Part shown: positions 53,125-64,000 of the stretch, piece by piece | How positions within the stretch are numbered: position 1 is the stretch's first letter | Layout: every line of letters starts with the position of its first letter | Assembly (NCBI GenBank): GCA_037042915.1 | Contig: CM073200.1 | Span: 2,228,832 to 2,292,831, forward strand | Origin: Auricularia sp. M13 | Lineage: Eukaryota > Basidiomycota > Agaricomycetes > Auriculariales > Auriculariaceae | DNA length: 64,000 bases | Reading direction: 5' to 3' | Position numbers and translations under genes: made by a program | Notes under the pieces: model-generated | What the model saw: the letters and a program-made list of their open reading frames with translations, nothing else | Told to the model about the DNA's origin: nothing | Database searches by the model: none

Positions 53125-55078
53125 ATGCCTACGCTGCTCAGTCGCGGTGCGCATAATCCTCGCCGTTCCGCGATCTTGAATACTGAGCGCAAAGCAGGCG
53201 CAACACCCTTTGGCAGCTTTGGGTCTCACGGCAACAGCGGCTTCGGGCCCCTCCCATTTGCCGCGCCCCCGAGTTCCAGTGCCAAAGGCAGATCTAACTG
53301 GTGGGATATTATCAATGGATGGCTGCACGATCACGGCTGGCCTGGCCCTGGCAAGGGCTTTCCTGGCGGCCGGCCGCCATCTACTCGTCCCGGTGGCAGC
53401 AAGGGAGGTCATCCAAGCATACCAGGAGCAGGCAACGGTAATCATGGAGGAGGAGGTAGCGGCAGCGGTGCAGGAAACGGCAATGGAGGAGGAGGCGGTA
53501 ATGGCGGAGGCTCGGGAGGAGGAGGCTCTGGCAACAGCGGTGGAGGTGGCAGTGGTAGCGGTGGCTCTGAGAATGGTGGTGGAGGCTCAGGCAACGGCGG
53601 CGGTGGCTCTGGTAATGGCGGCGGAAGCTCTGGAAACGGCGGAGGGAACCCAACCAAGGGTGGCGGAGGTGCCAACAACAGCGGCGGGGATCCTCACAGT
53701 GGGAAACCCGATAATAGCAGCCAAACGACTCCGCCTACCACTCGGAACCCGTCGTCGACCTCTCCACCGTACGTCTCGCTCGTTTGGCTGAATCCGGACG
53801 AATTAACACTTGAATAGCGACCAATCTGATCACTCAAGCACCGAAGAACCTTTCCCACCGAACAGGTCACCCACGACACCGGGCAGCACGCTCACGATAC
53901 CTGTAACGACGTCAAATACGGCCACGTCCATTCCAACGCTACCCTCCAGTCAAGTTTCCGCTACCAAACATCTCAACGTCGCCGCCGTCGTTGCGCCTAT
54001 AATCACCGTCCTCCTGCTCATCTGCGCTCTAGTCCTTTGGTTTTACTATCGTCGGCGCCGCAACGCGCAACCTCAACCGCAACAGATCGGCTCAACCAGC
54101 GATCTGTCGAGTCTTCCGCCCAGCCGCGAGCGCATGCCGTTCTTCGCCAACATCGGCGGCATGATTCTTCCTCCTCGCACGCAGGCAGCCCGCATGCGCG
54201 GCGGCGCGGCCCCTCTCCCGATGCAGGAGGATGCAACACAGAGCCGACCAGTCAGCTTCGCCAGCTCTGCATTCGCGTTCCAGAACCCGTTCTCGGCTCG
54301 CGCGGCGGCTATGGCGAGCACAACCACTTTCGAGACTTCGTCTGGCTTCGGTGACGAGCACAGTGTCGCCGTCGCGCTCGGCCACTCTGGCGCATCTGAC
54401 ATTGCGACCATCCCAGACGGCGCCGCGCCGCCCATGCAGTATCGCACGCTCGGTGCGACGCCGCTGTACGCGCACCACTCGCACCAGGCATCTACGAGCG
54501 GCAGCATCGTCGGGAGCGGCATGTTCAGCCTCGCCTCGGCGCACCACGGGCACTCGACCGGCGGCACACCAGCAGCCGTGAACACAGCAGACCCATTCGC
54601 AGACAGGAACTCTTGGGGCGGCGACTCCGCCACAGGTGTACCTTGGCCTGCACTCGCGAGCAGCGACGGACACGACGGGCCGAGCGACTGGCGGCACTCG
54701 CGCGCGAGCTCCGGCGACGCGAGCATGTTCGTCCCCGGCGACGACGCGCCGCCCGTCCCGCCGCTGAGCCCCGACTCGCCCGGCTCAGCCGCGCCGCTCA
54801 TGGACCGCGTGCGGTTCGAGACGTTCGGGCGCGGGCAGCTCCCGATGCCCGTCGCCGTGCAGACGCCCGGCGGCGAGTCGCTGTACCCCGCGACGACGCC
54901 CGGCACGCGGGCGACGCGCGACTCGTACTTCGGCGTGTCCAGCGGCATAGACGAAGAGGGCTCGCCTGGCGCGAGCAGTGCCGAGGTTGGCGAGGCGCGC
55001 CGAGCGAGCGTCAGCGCGCCGGTGCTGGTCAACGCGCCCGCTGCTGCGAGCGGCAGGCCTCTTACACCCGAGCCGTAA
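53125..55078 (+). CDS. Single-pass membrane protein with Gly-rich outer region
   Basis: Two exons (53125-53768 and 53818-55078) sum to 1905 nt, giving 634 residues. The outer region contains a Gly/Ser/Asn repeat tract (GGGGSGNGGGGSGNGGG type, about residues 110-185) and a Ser/Thr/Pro linker. The helix VAAVVAPIITVLLLICALVL is followed by WFYYRRRRNAQ. The long inner tail (about 370 residues) is disordered, with PPVPPLSPDSPGSAAPL, MDRVRFETFGRGQLP and a Ser/Ala-rich end (ASGRPLTPEP). No signal peptide follows the ATG at 53125, so either the helix is a signal-anchor or a short upstream exon is missing. The Gly-rich outer tract differs from the Ser/Thr stalks of the neighbours. The role is unknown. 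Confidence 0.75.
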
Positions 55079-55633
55079 GCGGCTCTGTTCCACTCGCTGT
55101 CTATTGTATTGCTGTCGACCCGTACCCCCTACCTCCCTTCGCATTACACACGCTATCCTCGCACCTGCATAGAACCGTCCGCTCGCGCACATACACGATT
55201 GCATTCGCCTGTTCTTATAGCTCTGTTTAAAAGCCGCGCTCACAAACACTGTATATGTTGCTGTCTCACAAGACTCGTCTTCTTGGAACATCCAAGTCAC
55301 AGATGCTTTTGAACTGTGAAACGCACAACCTGCCGGGCTGTGCTATCAATCGATTATCGACCATGAAAGAAAGCACCAAAGCGCGTTTCAAATAGAGACA
55401 TGTATTGCCCCAAGATAGATTTTACACCGTCTCTACAGATCCAGGCAGGTGAATGGATTACACGGGAAGTGACTATGTGACTCTCGACGCGTATAACCAA
55501 GCGCGAAGATAGAACGAACAAGAGGACCTGCGCTCTGCGGACCAATATATAGCTAAAGAATCACAGGAGATATGGAAAAGCAGCAGGAGGAGGAAAGGAA
55601 ACATTCACCTGTCCGTCACATCGTACAGCAAGC
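55079..55633. other. Intergenic region between convergent genes
   Basis: 3' flanks of two membrane-protein genes. No exon was recognised. Confidence 0.4.
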
Positions 55634-57560
55634 CTACTTCCGCGGGTCGGACTCGGCGAGCGCTAGCATGAGGCGCTGCTCGACGCTGCGCGTCCGCGCC
55701 GCCCGGCGCTCGTTGGAGACGCGGGGCGGGGACGGGAGCGGCGGCGCGTCGGTGAAGCGCTGGAGCGAGCCCTGCGCGAACGGGTCATCGGATTTCCACA
55801 CGGCAGAGATGGGCGAGGGCGTTTCGGTGTGCGCCGCGCGGTCCTGCTGCAGGAAGTCGAACGACGGGAGCTCGAGGCGCGGCGCTCCAGTGATGGGGTT
55901 GCGCGCCCAGTCCGGGTCGTACTGCTGTGCAACGGGAGGCTGCTGCTGCTGCGGGCCAGTGGCAGCAGCGGGCGGGATGTCGGACGAGCGCATGAATTGC
56001 GGGCGCGCGAAGAAGTTATTGCGCCTCTGCGTCGCAGACATCGGCGCTGTCGCCGTAGCAGGCACAGGGGCCTGCGCCTGTGGGTAGGAGGGGCCAGCGG
56101 CAGGCGCTTGCTGTGGTGCCTGCGCATACGGCAGTCCCGATTCAGAGGTGCCGTCGTATGCGTCGTAGAGAGCACTGAAGCTCGCGGAGCTCTCGACGCG
56201 GCCAGCGCACTTGATGTCCAGATCGTCAGACTGCCTGAACTTGGCGCTGCGCGGAGTCGGGGGCGTCAGGAACGCGCCGCCGGTCGAGGACTGCATAGGT
56301 GGCCGCGACACATCGAGATGCGACATGGCGCTGTGACCCTGCGACGGCGGGTAGTGCGACGATGAGTATGAATGTGTGCGTTGGAGCATGAGCGGTGCGC
56401 CGCCATCAAACATCATCGAGCGGTTGGTGAACTCGTCCACCATGATACGATGTTTGCGCCTGCTGCGGCGGACGAGGAGCACGAGAAGGCCAAGCACGAC
56501 AATGGGGACCAGCAGGCATGGGACCAGGATCGGGACCAGCTTCGAGGAACCGGACTTCTTCGTACTTTGAGGCTCTTCCGTTTCGCCTGTCTGCGAACTC
56601 GAACCGAGCGACGAGGGGTCAGTCCCAAGCCCGTCAGACCCGGCCTCTTGACTAGGCTGCGGCTGCTGGAAATTGCTCCCCACAGATCTGTAGCCGATTC
56701 AGCGTCCTACCGCATTATTTTGAAGTCTGATACGCACCGAGTACTCTCGGGAATAACTGCAGGCGTAGGAGAAACACCAGATGAAGACGGCAAAGTCTGT
56801 TCTCCGGTCAAAGAGGTCTGGCTTCCTTGAGAAGTCGGGTTCGCTGGTGCAATATGAGCATCAGGAAACTTTCTCTAGAGGCCGCACACACCATCGTTGG
56901 GCTGCGAAGTTGCGGGATCATCTGCGGCAGAGGTTCAGCGCCGGGGACATTAGCGGGTAGAGATAACCGTACCACCTGCACCGGGCGTTGTGCTATGAGA
57001 GTTGCTCGGCTGTGAAGGCTGCGTTTGCCCGGGACGCGTCGTTGATCTGGTCGTCGGCGTCGAAGAAGGGTGCGACTGAGTTGGCGGCTTGGACGTCGAA
57101 GGCTTCGGCGTCGGCGTTGAGGAAGACGATGGACTTGGCTTTGGCGTTGAGCTTGGTTCTGGCGTTGAAGTCGGCTCAGGTGAAGGTGTGTCCTCGGGCG
57201 AAGATGACGGCCCAGTGCTCTCGCCATCGCCATCGCCAGGAGCGGGGCCATCGCCTGAGCAGTTCCGTGGGCAAGACATTTCCAAGTAAGAAATTTGCGT
57301 ACTGGTAGGGTCGTCGTCGGCTCTGTGCTTGAGCAGATGGAACGACTTGTGCGAGCCAAGCATTGTCGTATGAAGAGGAACGAAAGGACTGTGTAGTTAA
57401 CGAGTGTAGGGGGGTACGACGGGGCCGGCGAACGCGCAGAAACGTTCCCTGCAATGCCTGAGAGAAAGAGCAGACCAAGGAGGCAGAGCCAGACGCCCTG
57501 GCTCAAGCTGATGGTGTTATGTATCACCCGCAGATGCCCCTACACCCTCCGGCCGGCCAT
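55634..57560 (-). CDS. Single-pass membrane protein with Ser/Pro stalk
   Basis: A short first exon from the ATG at 57560 (MAGRR) splices over GTGTAG...AGCCAG to GVWLCLLGLLFLSGIAGNVSA, making a convincing signal peptide. The next exon encodes HLLKHRADDDPTSTQISYLE, two Cys (SCPRNCSGDG) and a long Ser/Thr/Pro stalk (STPEPSSTPKPSPSSSSTPT). After further stalk exons (NPTSQGSQTSLTGEQTLPSS; SVGSNFQQPQPSQEAG) comes the helix LVPILVPCLLVPIVVLGLLV and then RRSRRKHRIMVDEFTNRSMM with FDGG. This juxtamembrane segment resembles those at 24662 and 43726. The inner tail is disordered and Pro/Gln-rich and ends RSVEQRLMLALAESDPRK. The intron between exons 2 and 3 is not placed to the base. This is the most complete member of the stalked group and suggests a surface protein spanning the wall. 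Confidence 0.75.
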
Positions 57561-58478
57561 CAGGTTCTGCGCGCACAGATCGTCGCAAGCCAGATACGCA
57601 GCCACCGAGCCAGCACAAGACCAGGACACCAGAACAGCCATGGGCAGTACAAGAGCAGCATTTGTTGCGCTCCAGATAATCTCGCAGGTCCGTGCGGCTT
57701 GCAGATGCGTCCGTTGCAACGACTGAAGATCGAGGTCTAGGGAGCGGGTCCGCCACGTCAACGCATCATGATACTCGGCCGCGAGAGCTGGGAAGAACGG
57801 AGGACGATGGCGTGTGCCGGCCGGGACCGTTGCCCGCGACGAGCTCAAGCGGTGCCCACGACACACATCTAGCTCCAGAGCTCTTCCCTCAGACTAGTAT
57901 GCTTCTCACCTGAATGTTACGTTGTTATTCCCACAGACCCTGGAGGGCCGATGCCTGCGACAAGCGCTGACTAGCTTTAGCACAATATTAGTGGACGATG
58001 AAGACATTTGAAGCCGCGAAACGGCGGGGAACCCCAAGATGCACCTGCGGTTGCGATGCGTGCATGAGATTCCTCATCCAGAGGAGCGAGCATTCACCGG
58101 CTCCTATCGCACGGCCTTCTCTCCCATCCTGCCACAGTACAATCATCCGTCGTTTGCTTCTATCTTTACACGACGACAGGCTCTGCCTAACGAGAGAGTG
58201 GGTCAACATAAAAAGGACGCATGCCCAGCAGAGAGGTCCTGACAAACCCGGCGGTCATCAATAGGTATCAATACACTAGTGAGCGGGAACGGGGCGAAGA
58301 TTATAAGTCATAACGGCGAGAAAGCAACGTGAAAAACGGGCGCGAAGAACGTGGGCGTGCGTGAACGGCGAAGCGGGGGGTGCAGAGCAATTATGCAAAT
58401 ACGGCAGAAGAGAACGTTAAAACGGAGGGTCGTGATTCGGGACGATCCACGTGTGGGACTCCATGCCCAGGCAGTCGG
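57561..58478. other. Intergenic region
   Basis: Promoter of the 55634 gene and 3' flank of the 58479 gene. A minus-strand frame at 57540-57866 has a hydrophobic stretch (ALVLPMAVLVSWSCAG) and could be an alternative, longer N-terminus, but I judge it incidental. Confidence 0.35.
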
Positions 58479-59850
58479 TTACGCGCCCCCGCGCTCGCGA
58501 ATGAGCTCGAGTGAATTCCGCGAAGCTTGCAGGCTCTTTTGTTTGCGGGAAGGGGAGCCGTAGACCACTTTGCGTCGGGGCCGTGGAGAAGACGATGGAC
58601 TGGAAGAGCTGCTGCTGATTGACGTGGCTGGGGACCCGCTGTGATCGCGCCTGGGTGGCCGCTGAGGGAAGTGGTAGGTCGGGGTGAAGGTAGGCATGTC
58701 AACGCGGGACGAGTGGGCGTTGGCGGCGCGCAACGAGGCGAAGTGCAAGCTGGTTGGAGAGAGCTGGGAATCGTCGCTCGCCTTTCTCGAGTGAGTGGCT
58801 TCGACGGGTGGTGATCGTAGGCAAGGAATGGAGATGCTGCGATGTGCTGAGAGTGCGAGGGGCGGTGGCGCTGGGAAAATATCCAGCATGGCGGGACTGA
58901 ACGGCCGCATGCTGTGGCCGATATCGGTCGACGGGATGGGAGACGGCGAAGGAGAGTAGAACGACTCGCTGCTGTACGCTGACACGCGCGCGTGCGTCGG
59001 TGAGCTGCGGTCGATGATGATAGCAGGGGGACTTCGAGGCGGCGAGTCCCAGCCGCGGGGGTCATATGACTTGACCATTTCGTGGTGCTTCTCCAACGCG
59101 CTCGGCGGGAAGGTGAGGGACATGGGCGAAAACAGTGTCGCAGTGGGCGAATACTCGCCCGAGTCCTGCCCGAGCACTAGACGGTGCGGCGGCAACGGCG
59201 ACGCGGCGGGAGGGCGGTTATCCCAGATCGCAGGCTCGTCGTCGTCGTCTTCCTCGACGAAGATGCGAGGCTTCTCCGTAGGGCTCAACGGCAGCGCGAT
59301 CTGTGTCCGCTGACGCCTGCGTCTGCGCAAATGACAAGTAGCCAAGATGGCGCCCATGATCCCGACGAATGCAGCGCAGGCAACGACAGGGACGAGGATG
59401 CGCAGCGGAATGCGAGACGCTGACGGGGGAGCGCTGCGAGAACGTGCGCACGCGGGTCAGCATTCTATTTATCTCAGCGGAAGACGAGAAGCGTGCGAAG
59501 TGCCCGCCGGATGTAGCGCATCAGCCGGAACCATCAGAGCAGGATATTGCAATAATCCCACCGCAGAAAGTGCTGATGATCTACGCGCAATCCAAGGCAC
59601 AGCGCTCATGCACTTGCTTACCTAGAGCTCAGGGTGGAAGGCGAGGATGAAATGGATGCTGCTTGCCTACTGGACGCAGGAAATGGCTGGAAGGGACTAT
59701 AATCACGAGATATTCGGTGAGCACGGAGTCACCCGGGCAACCAAGTACCCGTACGCAAATTGCGTCGCTTGGGACGAAGCCTCTGCAGTTGCCGAATATT
59801 CGCCTGCGACGGGAGAAGGCTGAGTAGGTGGCTGAAGTACGACGACAACG
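58479..59850 (-). CDS. Single-pass membrane protein, 5' end unresolved
   Basis: The membrane exon follows an acceptor near 59426: APPSASRIPLRILVPVVACA then AFVGIMGAILATCH and LRRRRRQRTQ. The inner tail, about 280 residues, is disordered with a short acidic patch (FVEEDDDDEPAIWDNRP), many Ser-Pro sites (SPMSLTFPPSALEKH; FYSPSPSPIPSTDIG) and a Ser-rich basic end (RKVVYGSPSRKQKSLQ). It stops at 58479. Upstream, a frame near 59840-59760 (QPPTQPSPVAGEYSATAEAS) ending at a GTACGG donor looks like part of the outer stalk; no signal peptide was placed. Whether more exons lie up to about 60130 is uncertain. The role is unknown. Confidence 0.6.
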
Positions 59851-61885
59851 AGAAGCACGCACCTATCTTGGAGGAAGAGAAAGAGGAGGACAAAGCAGTC
59901 GGCGAGGAAAGGAAAGAGTTTGAAGAAGAAGAGGAGCTCTCGTGCCGAGACGTCGCAGCAACCCTTGTTGAACTTGTTCTCGATGCTTGTTTGTGGTGCT
60001 GACTAGTGCTCTGTGTCCCTGGCTGGATTGATGTAGTTTGCACTGCTCTCAGCAGGCTGGAGCGCTCGTCGCTGCGACCTGGGCAAGGACCTGAGCTCAG
60101 CCATGATGCCGCGAGACCGGAGATCACGTACGGAGATTAGATCGCTTGTATGCACTTGCATGAGATATATCGGGCATTTCCAGCGGTTATTAGGCCACGT
60201 GAGCGACAGGTCCGGGGACGAGTGCAAACAAAGCGAAAGACTCAAGTGACCATCGGCGGGGGCGCAGACTGAGGTGGAGCGCACGATGCTGAAGATATAG
60301 TCCGTTTCAAGACCGCAGCGCTGCCAGAAGGGCCATCAGTTCTGGCACTGTCGACAGTTTGTGCGGACACCTTCTCGTTGCGGAAGGTCTCCCGCCGGCA
60401 TCGCACCCGATTCGATGCCGAGACAAACAACGGCCCTTCTTGAGCCTGCATTCGGTGAAACTAGAGACTAGACCCTCCTCCAGCTCTCAAGGAAGAGGTA
60501 AACTATGAGCTTGGAAGTATGAGATCTGAGGCCAAGAGCACCGTTCGGCTCCTTCGCTCAGTTTGATTGGAGACTAGGATCCTCCAAACAGCGCGTACCT
60601 GGCGCCTGAACCTCTGAGAGTCGGTACCAGAGGGACCAGAGAGACAGACTAGCCTGTCTCCCAGAGTAAGCCCTTTCTCTGTGCTGGCGCGGCTTTCGCG
60701 GGCGCCGAGTATCACAGGTCTGTGCGCCGCGACTGAGCGGCTCGGACTAAATGCAAGATAGTAGCAAAACGGGTGCAAAGAATGCTATGCGCTGGACCCT
60801 CGCACTGTGGATCCACGGGGACACACCGAGATGCTTGACTTTCAGGGAGCCTAGCTCCTCGATGGCGGTGTGTTATTTCTGTCAATTTACCAGTGCTGAG
60901 GACAAGGTCAACCTTCAACACCCTCTCCAGCGTTAGGTAGTAGAACGGCTTCCGCGTTGCTTAGGCGCTCTCTTTGAGGGGATTGTCGCTGAGGGAATGG
61001 GCAGCAAATGGCGGTGGCGGCACGTGCAATCCACACATAGTCTCTAATCTCGAGATTTCCCCCACAGAGCATCGCGTCACTGATGGCCCAAAGGCACATT
61101 CAATTCCATTGAATCGCGCGCCAACGCATACTGTAGGGTCGCGGGTAATCGCGCTGCAAATCATGCCGAACGGGTGCGCTGTGGAGAATCGCTCTAGCGT
61201 GTTCAGACTTGCGCTGCTCTTGATAGGCAGGTTGGAATTATATCCACGCGGCGTTGCAGCGGAAACCACGTCGTTCAGCGCCCTGAGCGCGCCTGCTACT
61301 GGGCTGGAATGACCAACTGAGCGAGAGCCGATTGGAACACTATCTAGCCGCGAGATGGAGTCCACCCGAGATCTTCAGGAACAGTTTACGTATGCCATAT
61401 TCCCGAATCCGAGGATCACCAGCGTTCCTTCATTGCCTTACTAGCATCTCAAGCATTGAGCAGACTATAGCTATAACGATGCGAAGAACGACTTTATGTG
61501 ATTGCAGCAAAGTCGTGCACAGACAGGCAAGGACTACAAATCACCTGCATAGCAGTGGCAAGTTAAAGCATAAGCAGTAATAGAGACACGAGTACCGGCC
61601 GAGATCCCTTCCGACAACAATATACACCAAGAAAAGCGCAGAAACCAAAAGGAACGAGGGGGGCAGGCGAACGTGGCAGGCAGGTGCAGGCGAGACGCGA
61701 GCGGAGAGCCGTGCGAGACGAGCCGGCAGGAAGGCAAAGAGCGGCGCAGCGCGTGGGCGTAGAATGCAGTATGTACAGTACACTAAAGTGCGGCGTTGCG
61801 GCGGCGACGGCGAGGTGGGACTCGGCGGCCCGCTGGCGCGCGGGAAGAGAGAGCAAGCGAAGCGACAAGTGAGGGATAAGTTAGT
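59851..61885. other. Gene-poor interval
   Basis: It includes the unresolved 5' side of the 58479 gene (to about 60130) and, at 60961-61365 on the minus strand, a 134-residue open frame (MDSISRLDSVPIGSRSVGHS...) that I do not recognise and do not call a gene. No repeat was identified. Confidence 0.35.
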
Positions 61886-64000
61886 CTAGGGCGAGCCGAC
61901 CGAGTCCGAGCGCTCAATGCCTTTCAGCAACGCCGTCTCGCTGCCATAGCTGGTGAAGCTGGCCTCGCTCGGCACGGGCTTCCGCCGCACTTTGCGTCCT
62001 GCACCTGCACTCGAGGGATTGCGCGCCAAGCCGGGGCGCTGCCACGGGTCCGTCGCTTTCCACTCTGCGGGACTGTACTTATCTGGCACTGTCGACGTCC
62101 GGACCGCCGTCGTCGGCGACATGGACGATGACGCTATTGACGCGGTGCGTTGCAAGGTAGTCGTGGACGGGCCATCAGTGACGTGCGACTCCTCAGAGAT
62201 GGCGCTGATGCTTCCAGCGACGCCACCGAAACCGAGGTCGAACTCGAACGGCGTCTGCATGGGCAGCGGCGGGATAGCAGGCACGCCATCGTCGCTGCCA
62301 GCACTGCCCCTGCGAGTATGTTTGCCTTTACCGAACACGCTCGTGACATCCACGCTGCGTGCACTCTTGGCGTCGAGGGATTGTTGGTGGCGGTGGCCGT
62401 CCTTGTGGACCAAGTTCGAGCCTTCAGGTGACGAGTTCGCGCCCTGGGCACGGATGGACGTAATGTCCATTTCCGAGACCATGCTTGAACGCGATGGCGC
62501 GTTGGCGGACAACGGGGTATGCAACGCAGACGGCGGCGCCAAAGGTCCACTGGTCGAGTTGGTCTTGAGAGGCTCGGGCTTGCCCTTCGTCGACCGTCTC
62601 GAACGCCGGTGGCTGGACACCGACACGCGGCGTGACGCTATGGGATCTTGCAGCATAAAAGATGCTGCCGGCGAGAGGGGTGATGGTGTTCCCACGGGAA
62701 GCGCGGGCACGGGCGGTGTCATGGGCCGAGAGCTGGGGCCGGGCACGGCTTGCACGTCCTGCAGTGAAGCGAGGCTCCTCCGCGTGCTGGCGTACGACTT
62801 GCGCGACTGGTGGCCTTTGAAATCGCCGGTCGACATGCCAGAAGGGAATACGCCAGAGTCGCGCAGAGCGGTACCTCCACTTGCTACGCTCACGGGGCTC
62901 GTCATGACGGCGCTGTCGCCGTCGCCGCCTCTGCTTGCACCGATGAGCTGCAGGAGCGTGTTGAGCGGCGGCATCTCCGACCGGGTGCGGGCGTTCGAAG
63001 CATGTGAGTTGGCGTACGACGGCGGGCGCGTGTAGGTAGGCGGTTCGGGAACGCCGGAAGCAGTCGAGTGAGTGCTCGCGCTGATCGGGCGCGTCTTAGA
63101 GACGCTTCCACTGCTGCTCGGATTGGTGGAGTGGGTGGTCCGGCTCGACGAGCGCGACTTCTTGCCGGCGTTGACGACGCGCAGCTTGAAGCGCCTGGTG
63201 TTGAGGGACACGGGTGCATGCGTCCGACGCCTGCCCGGCTGAGCTTCGGCCTCCTCTTGCGCATGCGCAGAAGCAGGATATTGCGGGAGCGGCGTGAAGG
63301 GCAGATGAGCGCCGTTGACAGCGCCGCTGCTAGCAAGAGGCTGTGGCAGGCCTGCGTTGATGGGCGTCGGAGGCGCGCGGCCCTTGCGCGTCGCAGGCGT
63401 CACGGGCGAATGCTCGTCGAGGGCGTCGAAAGGATCGCGCTCCTTGGATGGCAGAGGGTAAGCCTGCGGGACAGGCGCAGTCACCGAAGGGCGACGGGTC
63501 ACGACCTGGGGCGCAAAGAACACGGGCACGACTGTGCGGTCCTCCTTGGTGTCCACGTGCGCCGCACGGTCGACCTTCTCGTCTATGCCTGGCCTCCGGC
63601 GGGCACGCGGGCTGCGCGGCGAGCGAGGTGATCTGGCCTGTTGCTGCGGCTCAGGCGCGGCGCTCGGCATCTCTGCCGCAAGATCCACGGCGCGACGCAG
63701 GCCGCCGAACGTGAACGGCGAGACCGTCCGTTCGCGGTCGCGCTGCTTGCGCGCCTCGCGGCGGCGCAGGTAGGAGTAGCCAAAGTAAGAAAGGAGCCCG
63801 AGCACTAGCACGCCCAGGATAACAGGCGTGATGATCATGGCTATCCGTAGACCCTCGTTCGTTCTGCACCGGCATGATTAGCAAGTCGGTTCCCTCGGTA
63901 GCGCAGCGGGCCCACGTACCCCGAAGATGCTGGGGCTTTGTCGTCGCGAATGAACAATACTGTGTCTGCCGTCGGACGCAACGAAGCGCCAACCGCACGC
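61886..64000 (-). CDS. Single-pass membrane protein with very long inner tail, 5' part outside the window
   Basis: The membrane exon is reached by an acceptor near 63894 from an exon that runs off the right edge (VLFIRDDKAPASSG). It encodes TNEGLRIAM, the helix IITPVILGVLVLGLLSYFGY and YLRRREARKQRDRERTVSPF. The inner tail is about 620 residues, disordered, Ser/Thr/Pro-rich, with basic Ser clusters (RRVSVSSHRRSRRSTKGK), many Ser-Pro sites and PPVPALPVG and PAIPPLPMQ motifs, and ends ALLKGIERSDSVGSP. The upstream exon reads RPTADTVLFIRDDKAP, so the outer domain could be a folded module such as a kelch or lectin domain, but it lies outside. The role is unknown. Confidence 0.75.

Noticed and set aside
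40740-54830. Shared VRFETF word in the 40483 ORF (MDKVRFETF) and the tail of the 53125 protein (MDRVRFETF)
   Set aside because: The match is limited to about nine residues and the surroundings differ completely, so it is probably chance.
54073-55032. 319-residue minus-strand ORF
   Set aside because: Shadow of the inner tail of the 53125 gene; no helix, motif or splice support on the minus strand.
61953-63035. 360-residue plus-strand ORF
   Set aside because: Antisense shadow of the long GC-rich inner tail of the minus-strand membrane protein, whose helix and Arg-rich stop support the minus strand.

Overview
The window looks like nuclear DNA of a basidiomycete fungus, most likely an Agaricomycete. 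Genes are dense and carry many short introns (mostly about 45-65 nt, GT...AG), and the families present fit this group: ArAE/DUF2421 transporter, Zn2Cys6 factor with a fungal-specific domain, F-box proteins, GDSL esterase, and Ser/Thr-rich single-pass membrane proteins. Several split genes were spliced by eye, and the exon sums of most of them fall in frame (for example 11 exons of the GDSL gene sum to 1197 nt, 5 of the Nudix gene to 573 nt). I saw no rRNA, CRISPR array or convincing tRNA.

Layout. 1-3185 (+): 3' part of an ArAE-type membrane transporter. 3542-6430: a divergent pair of secreted two-lobed beta-trefoil-like paralogues with a TATA box at each end of the shared promoter. 7024-16717: F-box protein (+), two-finger C2H2 protein (-), secreted GDSL esterase (+), the first copy of a three-member membrane family (+), and an F-box-like protein (+). 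18298-22201 (+): Zn2Cys6 transcription factor. 22927-25813 (-): two single-pass membrane proteins. 26435-27595: candidate non-autonomous DNA transposon. 27655-34276: MTH1-like Nudix hydrolase (-), secreted Cys-containing protein (+), TPR-J protein lacking the HPD motif (+), and a secreted Pro/Thr repeat protein (-). 34277-38379: mostly gene-poor, with a duplicated segment. 38380-64000: dominated by single-pass membrane proteins (38380-, 42196+, 43726-, 50881-, 53125+, 55634-, 58479-, 61886-), with a tandem array of acidic/Ala-rich proteins (47118-50640) and a hAT-type MITE (52604-52939).

The most striking feature is the concentration of single-pass membrane proteins: eleven genes. Most have an unstructured Ser/Thr/Pro/Gly-rich outer part, one membrane helix, a run of Arg, and a long disordered inner tail rich in PPxP and Ser. 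Three share a folded outer domain and exon-1 structure; three others share a motif just inside the membrane. They could be cell-wall or surface sensors, but that is inference from architecture. The two F-box proteins, the zinc-finger proteins and the Nudix enzyme look like ordinary housekeeping or regulatory genes; no operon-like functional unit is evident.
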